A DNA stretch of 64,000 nt, taken from positions 11,284,001 to 11,348,000 of the forward strand of contig NC_046679.1 of NCBI RefSeq assembly GCF_009870125.1, given 5' to 3'. Positions 58,631 through 64,000 of this stretch are shown here, in pieces. A program made the translations under genes and the position numbers. Position 1 is the first letter of the stretch, and each line of letters begins with the position of its first letter. The notes below the pieces were generated by a model. That model was not told the origin of the DNA. It made no database searches and saw nothing but the letters and a program-made list of their open reading frames with translations. The DNA comes from Drosophila pseudoobscura (taxonomy: Eukaryota > Arthropoda > Insecta > Diptera > Drosophilidae).

Positions 58631-58763
58631 CTCATTTTAAAATTATACCGTAAATATACTGACGAATTCAAGTTATACTATATATATTCCTCAACTTTGA
58701 TATTCCGCCGAATATTACTAGCTAGATAGATCTCTCAGCCCTGCCCACATAATTTTATCCAAT
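58598..58763 (-). mobile_element. Dispersed promoter-proximal repeat, NuSAP-gene copy
   Basis: On the minus strand, ATTGGATAAAATTATGTGGG to GAGGGTCGGACC aligns almost gap-free with the Osbp copy, including CGTCAGTATATTTACGGTAT. It lies about 135 bases upstream of the ATG of the NuSAP-like gene, in the same orientation. Confidence 0.7.
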
Positions 58764-58797
58764 TATTTTAAATAATTTTGACTTTTCCTGTTACGGC

Positions 58798-58805
58798 TAT
58801 CGATA
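58798..58805. promoter_or_regulatory. Perfect DRE site (TATCGATA)
   Basis: An exact DREF-binding palindrome about 335 bases upstream of the NuSAP-like ATG, just outside the repeat. DREF commonly drives proliferation genes, which would suit a mitotic protein. Confidence 0.6.
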
Positions 58806-59157
58806 CTATCGACTGGATACGAGAGGTGCTCGAACTGAAAGGAGTTGGCATTTTATGACCGATACATAGCGAAAGCAACAATGGCAACGATTTCTCGATT
58901 GTTTCAGTTGAATTCAAATAAACTAAAATACATAAATGAAATAAACTTTGATAAATTTAACCACTGCACTAATCAAAATGAAGAACAGGGATAAATTTAT
59001 AATAAATTTATTTAAAAACATTAACCGAATACTTTAACATGTGAGCTGCCTCATGTGAAATAAAGCTAGCATCGAGATGGCATCAACGACTAGCAAATGA
59101 AATGCAATTCAATAAATATAATATGCTCCTATGATCCATTTGTGGCACTTTTGTAGA
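58806..59157. other. AT-rich intergenic DNA, 3' region of the ANKS1-like gene
   Basis: AT-rich, no gene. It should contain the 3' untranslated region of the ANKS1-like transcript; TTTATT on the plus strand (around 58,996 and 59,006) offers minus-strand AATAAA signals. Confidence 0.45.
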
Positions 59158-62100
59158 TTAGCACTCTTCGATTATGGGAGTGGTCTGCCTGCTCAGGGCT
59201 AGTTGGTAGGCTACCTCAAAAGCTTGTCCCAAAGTCAAAATAATTTCCTTAGCCAGCTCCTGTAGGTTAAAATAAGTTAAGAAGCCGGAAATAGGGAATT
59301 GGTATTCTACGAACCAAATTATCGACCATAAAGACATGGCAATAATGTAGATCCTGCTCTTTGGTTATATATGCAAAGTACCGCAAATCTTCAGTGTCCT
59401 GGCAGACGCAATTGATATTCTCAATGTCATGGGAGCAGAGGGCAGTCTATCGAAGAATAGATAGTTGAATAATTTAGGGATAAGATATTCTCTTCTTACC
59501 TTTTTCTCATGATCCATAAATTTAACACCGATGCATGAAACTGCAATGTCCACGTTGTGACGCGTCTGCAGATTGGCAGCCTTCAGATATTTTGTGGAAG
59601 TTGTGCAATTCTCGAGAAGACTAAAGTCACTGACGCTCGCGGCTGATTTCATGTTCTCATCGATCTTCAGCTTCTGAATGGACTTCCGCGTAGACAGTGT
59701 GCCCTGCAATTGCCTTATAACCGTCGATCCGAGATACTAGAAACAAAATCTGATTTAAAAAAACTGCACCCGACAGATTTTCAGACAAACATACAAACAG
59801 GGAGTACCGTATTTCGCCGTAGATAAGGGTGTACGGCGAGTGACACCAGTGGGAGGCGGAACTCTGGCTCTTGCCCAGTAGGAGTTCTGCCGGATTGCGT
59901 ATGTGTAGAGAGTATCGTGGGTCATCAGCGGGCAAGCTCTGGGGTTCGTCGACCTCCTCCTGCTCCTGCTCCCCGGTATCTTGATCGTATTCTGTAGATA
60001 CTTCATTTCCGATGTTCTCAAAGATGGTATCAATCTCAGCCCAGACACGAGAGGCGCTGAAATCCTCCCCCAATGCAGAGTATCGCTGCTTGGACAGACT
60101 GCGGCGATGGTTCAGGGCATGTACAGACCTCACCATGCTAGGCGAACGTAGAAATTCGCGCTCCCGTGGCACTGAGCCTCGCCCATCAGTGGTGTCTGCA
60201 GCTAAATTCAATGTAGATCCCTTGAAAAGACCCGCGAACGGAATATCGCCTACAAATTCCTCCACATGATCCGAACTGAAGGAGTTCGTGGTGCGTGCCG
60301 ATTCACTTGATTCCAAGGCGCTGTCCCTTCGCAGTGTCACGGGCATTATATAGTTCAATATCGTGTGCTCCGCCTCCGTAACCGTGGGCGGCGGATAATC
60401 TGGCGTGGGCGAATGACGAACCGTTCGCAATTTGCTGCCGCTGCTGTTGTTATTGCTGTCCACAACTGCGGTTTTCGCCGGCGCTCCATTGCTCCCTTCT
60501 TCTATCACCACGAGGTTCGCATAGTCATTGGATTTGCCATTTATGTGTGTACGTGGCATCGGAGTCGGGGGAGATGGTAGCGACATTTCCACATAAGAAG
60601 CCACAGCCTGTTGTCGTGCTCCAGCTGTAAAGGAAAAGTCATTAAAAATATATCTTTGAACAACCAACTAGTCACTCTCCGAATCAATTGCTTTTCCTGC
60701 TGTTAATTGGTTTCTTTTGTACTTACAATTACTGCTTGTGCTGGCTGAGTTATTGTCATCACTGGCGGAACCATTTTTCAACAGATTGATGTACTCGTAG
60801 GATCGCGACGGCACAGAGGCACTGGAGATGTCGCCGAACGTCTGGAAGCTAGGCAGATGGGGCTGCTTGTACACAGGCTTGTATGACTCCCAATGATTCC
60901 TGCTGTCGTCCTGGATTGTGTGGACATCGTTGAACGATTTCTGCAGTGTGATTGGCTTCATGGCCAGATAATTTTCCGGCAGCTTGGTGTACACGTCCAG
61001 CGAGCTTAAAGAGTGCGAAAGTCCGTTGGCTTGATCTTGGTTTCTACAGGGGAGCGGTGGGGCGAATGGGGTTATGGAAGAAAGACCATTAAGACCAGAC
61101 CGGTTAATTGAAGAGTGTGTGGAGCAATCGATTCTGACGATGATGGTAGTGGGCGTGGGCGTGAGTGTGTGGGTGCAAGAGTTGGGATGAGTGCAGTGCG
61201 TTTTCCGAATGACATGAGCTGCAGAGCAAGGGGTTAATTAAGGTCACGACATTAACAGACACATTACGAGTGAGAACGACAAACAGCAGTGAGAATGTGT
61301 TGGTTGGTATGGGCGTGCGTGCCACAAGACATGGTTAGGGCACTGGTGCTGGGGCTTACTTCCTCTGCCTCGCCGAATCGCGCAGCTTGGACAGCTTCTG
61401 GCGCTGCGAGTTCTTTTCAAACAAGCGCTTCGGCAGCGACTGGGTGCTATTCTCCACGATCAAATCATCGGCAACCATCCCAGTCTGCTGTGCCATCGCC
61501 TGGTTGGTGAAATCTGAAAGAAATGGTAGCCGTTAGAAGCTTTGAAATGTCCAAGGCGTGGCCTCCTCCCACCATTGATGACACCGACAATGTCGTATGT
61601 GACGTGAGGGGGATAGTCCGAGAGTATATCCAGGGCAGTGCGCCCGTTGCCATCTGTGGCGTATACAAAAATGCCGGCCTTTAGCAGGGTGACCACCACA
61701 GACTTTTTGCCACACAGCGCCGCCTCATGAAGGGCGCTGCCCGCATGCGTGAGTATGTTGACATCAACGCCAGCCGCCAGCAGCGTCTCCACTACCTTTT
61801 TGTGTCCATTCCGACTGGCCAGATGCAGACATGTGTGTGTAAAAATGTGCTTCGTGGGCGACGTTGCATACGGACTAGAGTCGGAGTATCCCATCAGCTC
61901 AGACAGATCCCTCTCATCCTCTCTCTTATATGGCAGTATAAGATCTGGATAGACCCGCAATAGCGTTTGTACCACCTGCAATCGTCCAAATTGGGCGGCC
62001 AGGTCCAGAGCCGTCTGGAAGCTATTGTTGCGTATTGCCGGATCAGCACCGTAGGAGAGTAGGATGGCCACGACGGCGTTGTGACCATGCTGGGCCCCCG

Positions 62101-62540
62101 AATGCAGTGGGGTCTCGTTCTCGATCGTTTGGGCATTGGGATTGGCACCATTGGGGCTGTGCATTAGCAGCATTTTCACGATTTCCTGGTGGCCAGCCCA
62201 AGCGGCAAGAAATAGCGGTGTGGATCCACGAATATCTGGCACATCCAGCTTGGCATTGTGGGACAGAAGGAGGCGGACAATAGTCCCATGCCCGTTGAGG
62301 CAGGCATGGTGCAGTGATGTGTATCCATTCACATCTTGGCAATTGATGCTGGGACTGCGACGAAAGCTGAAATATGAGATCCACACTACATTTAGTACAT
62401 AAACTCAATTGAAAATACTTTGTTTGGCTGACTCACCTCGACAAAGGCCCGTGACGTTTGGATGAAAGATCCAGCAACTTGTCGACCGTTCGGATGTCGC
62501 CACTTCTTGCTGCCGTCAGCAAATGCTGATCCTTGCCCAT
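59158..62540 (-). CDS. ANKS1-type adaptor: ankyrin repeats plus PTB domain
   Basis: Eight coding exons (62540-62437, 62366-61573, 61513-61360, 61043-60727, 60624-59795, 59736-59500, 59446-59315, 59259-59158) join to 889 codons with every junction in frame. The start MGKDQHLLTAARSGDI is close to vertebrate ANKS1A/ANKS1B. About six ankyrin repeats fill residues 35-295. The middle is Ser/Pro-rich and disordered. A complete phosphotyrosine-binding domain occupies about 720-889, beginning HWCHSPYTLIYGEIRY, running through YLGSTVIRQL, and ending EECstop shortly after its last helix. ANKS1 proteins bind Eph and EGF receptors or NPXY partners and control their trafficking. No SAM domain is visible, unlike in vertebrate family members. 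An acceptor at about 62,565 indicates an upstream untranslated exon. I believe the fly orthologue is CG4393, from memory. Confidence 0.88.
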
Positions 62541-62565
62541 GGGAGCTGCGCTGTGTTTAGATTAC

Positions 62566-63549
62566 TGGAGAAAAATAAAAGAGCGAAGAGCGCACATGTT
62601 AGTGTCTTGTTCTACATTGAAAGGAATGAGATCATCGCAAGAAAAATATTGAGCAGCCCAGCCCCAAATTAGGTGGCAGGCAGAATCAGCTGTTTGTTCG
62701 CCCTTACTGTAAACAGAGAACCTGTCGATTACTTGGCATACATATTCACACATACATATACCCATGGTTTGGAATGTGTGTATGTGTGTTTGTTGATTTT
62801 AGGGTCTGCGCTCCACTCCGCCTCTTCCAAGGTCATCAAACGGCATTGGGACAATCAATTAGAGTGAGGTTCCACTAAATATAGATTTTCTCAATTATTA
62901 TTTACCGACTGACTATTTCCGAGTCCAGTTTTAATGTGCGCTGCCATCAACGACTCACTTATTGTCCCCAACGATAATAAATCATTCGCGGATTGGGGAT
63001 CAATTGTATTTACGTGGAACCGATCTACCCTAAACACCAGTGTTGTATAACATTTAAATGGAGCAGTGCTGCCATTTTAGCTTATTTTAAGCTAGATAGC
63101 TTAAGCTTTAAGCTTTTTTTATATATTATATATTAGAAAGTCCTCAAAAACAGAGGGGCAGAAGGCAGAACTTGGCTCGTACATTGTACTCGGCCATAAC
63201 ATAATGAAGTGGAAAAAATCAATGACGTGGTTTAATTAAAAATTAAAAACAAAATATCAATATAATTCAATTATTAATTATTTTGATGTGTTTTTATGGT
63301 TAGCTTATTTTTAAGCTTATTTTTTTTAGTTTTTAGCTTATTCTAGCTTATTTTTTCTTCAATCTAGCTTATGGCGACTCCCGAAATCTGGCAACACTGG
63401 ACCTACATATGTGTTATTAAATTCGAGGACCTAATCAGATTATTTTGGTAAAAAACCCCTCTTATTGGACGTTCGTATGTGTTGGAGGCATTGATATGGC
63501 AACAAGAAGGGCGTGCGTATTCATTTAGTGCCAGCTCCAGCAACAAGCG
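62566..63549. promoter_or_regulatory. Divergent promoter interval of the ANKS1-like and TBC1D5 genes
   Basis: The two genes point away from each other here. TGGCAGCACTGCT on the minus strand (63,074-63,062) fits Motif 7 (KNNCAKCNCTRNY). AT-rich DNA with repeated TAGCTTA units (63,078-63,371) follows. Exact start sites cannot be placed. Confidence 0.5.
63037..63400. mobile_element. Candidate small inverted-repeat element
   Basis: CCAGTGTTG (63,037-63,045) and CAACACTGG (63,392-63,400) are perfect 9-base inverted ends around an AT-rich, non-coding core full of TAGCTTATTT units, as in some MITEs. No matching 8-base target duplication flanks the ends, so this could be coincidence. Confidence 0.3.
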
Positions 63550-64000
63550 ATGACCGTGCGCGGCATAGAAGCAATCAAATTGAACATACCGAAGGCAAAG
63601 GGCGACGCAGCAGCCATCAAAACAAACATTCGCGAGGAGAGAGGTCAAGCCATTGAACCTGGACCCGACGGAGCCAGCGGCAGCACAATGACCTCTGTGG
63701 AACGGTATAGACTGGAGTGGACGCAGCTGCTGGAGAATCTTGATGAGAACCCGGAGACCCTGCGACTGGCCGCTTTTAATGGCGACCTGAAGATGTCCAA
63801 GTTTCGCAGCGTCTACTGGGCGCTGCTCCTGCGCGTCCTCAATGCGGAGCATAGGAGCTGGCACACCCAGCGCCTACAGCAGCGCAGTAGATACGAGAAG
63901 TTCCGGGTGGACTATGTGCGCAATCCCCACGAGCTGGCAGTGTCCGACGACGACCCCCTGTCGCAGTCAACGAAAAGCGTTTGGAACCAGTACTTCAGCG
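63550..64000 (+). CDS. TBC1D5: TBC1D5 Rab GTPase-activating protein, 5' part only
   Basis: The frame opens at ATG 63,550 and is still open at the window end (150 complete codons). After about 45 variable residues comes a region matching TBC1D5: YRLEWTQLLENLDEN, then the start of the TBC domain with SKFRSVYWALLLRVLN, and the DDPLSQSTKSVWNQYF block that in vertebrates reads roughly NPLSQ..S.WN.FF. TBC1D5 inactivates Rab7 and links retromer with autophagy. The catalytic Arg and Gln fingers would lie beyond the window. A second in-frame ATG (63,688) could be an alternative start. Confidence 0.85.
   Translation, partial: MTVRGIEAIKLNIPKAKGDAAAIKTNIREERGQAIEPGPDGASGSTMTSVERYRLEWTQLLENLDENPETLRLAAFNGDLKMSKFRSVYWALLLRVLNAEHRSWHTQRLQQRSRYEKFRVDYVRNPHELAVSDDDPLSQSTKSVWNQYFS

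Noticed and set aside
1-64000. tRNA, rRNA, CRISPR arrays, long transposon ORFs
   Set aside because: Looked for while reading both strands. I saw no tRNA-like boxes, no evenly spaced identical repeats and no reverse transcriptase or transposase motifs.

Overview
This window reads as Drosophila autosomal DNA, most likely from the obscura group (D. pseudoobscura, D. persimilis and relatives). Eukaryotic introns, fly core-promoter motifs (Motif 1, Motif 6, DRE) and a block of genes recognisable as fly Nmnat, slingshot and Osbp support this. The many GGCTCT/TCGGAG/CAGAGC-type short repeats fit an obscura-group genome. The species call is inference.

Bases 1 to about 34,700 are gene-poor. They hold no coding gene I can support, only a probable 5' untranslated exon and TATA promoter of a leftward gene at the far left (about 438-930), one isolated TATA/Inr candidate near 20,490, many short tandem repeats, a cluster of five near-palindromes at 31,915-32,156, and an over-represented octamer TACGAGTA. 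This looks like regulatory or intronic DNA. The long ORFs seen there come from the repeats.

Bases 34,900-64,000 are gene-dense. In order: an AAAP-family amino acid transporter (minus), Nmnat (minus, two alternative 3' ends), slingshot (plus, sharing a divergent promoter interval with Nmnat), Osbp (plus), an OpdA-like M3 oligopeptidase that has lost all its zinc ligands (minus, converging on Osbp), an intronless Trf4-type nucleotidyltransferase (minus), a NuSAP-like nuclear protein (minus), an ANKS1-type ankyrin/PTB adaptor (minus), and the 5' end of a TBC1D5 Rab-GAP (plus, cut by the window end). I reconstructed the exon-intron structures by hand from splice sites, and all complete models stay in frame. 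The genes are mostly unrelated in function: NAD synthesis, cofilin phosphatase, sterol transfer, RNA tailing, mitosis, signalling and Rab control.

The most striking observation is a dispersed repeat of about 150-170 bp. It lies immediately upstream of Osbp, the M3-like gene and the NuSAP-like gene, always in the same orientation relative to the gene. Its end contains the Motif 6 and Motif 1 positions of the core promoter, so the repeat appears to carry, or to have spread with, a housekeeping promoter. Other points of interest are the zinc-ligand-free M3 protein, a GC-AG intron and an RS-rich alternative tail in Nmnat, and an ANKS1 protein without SAM domains.
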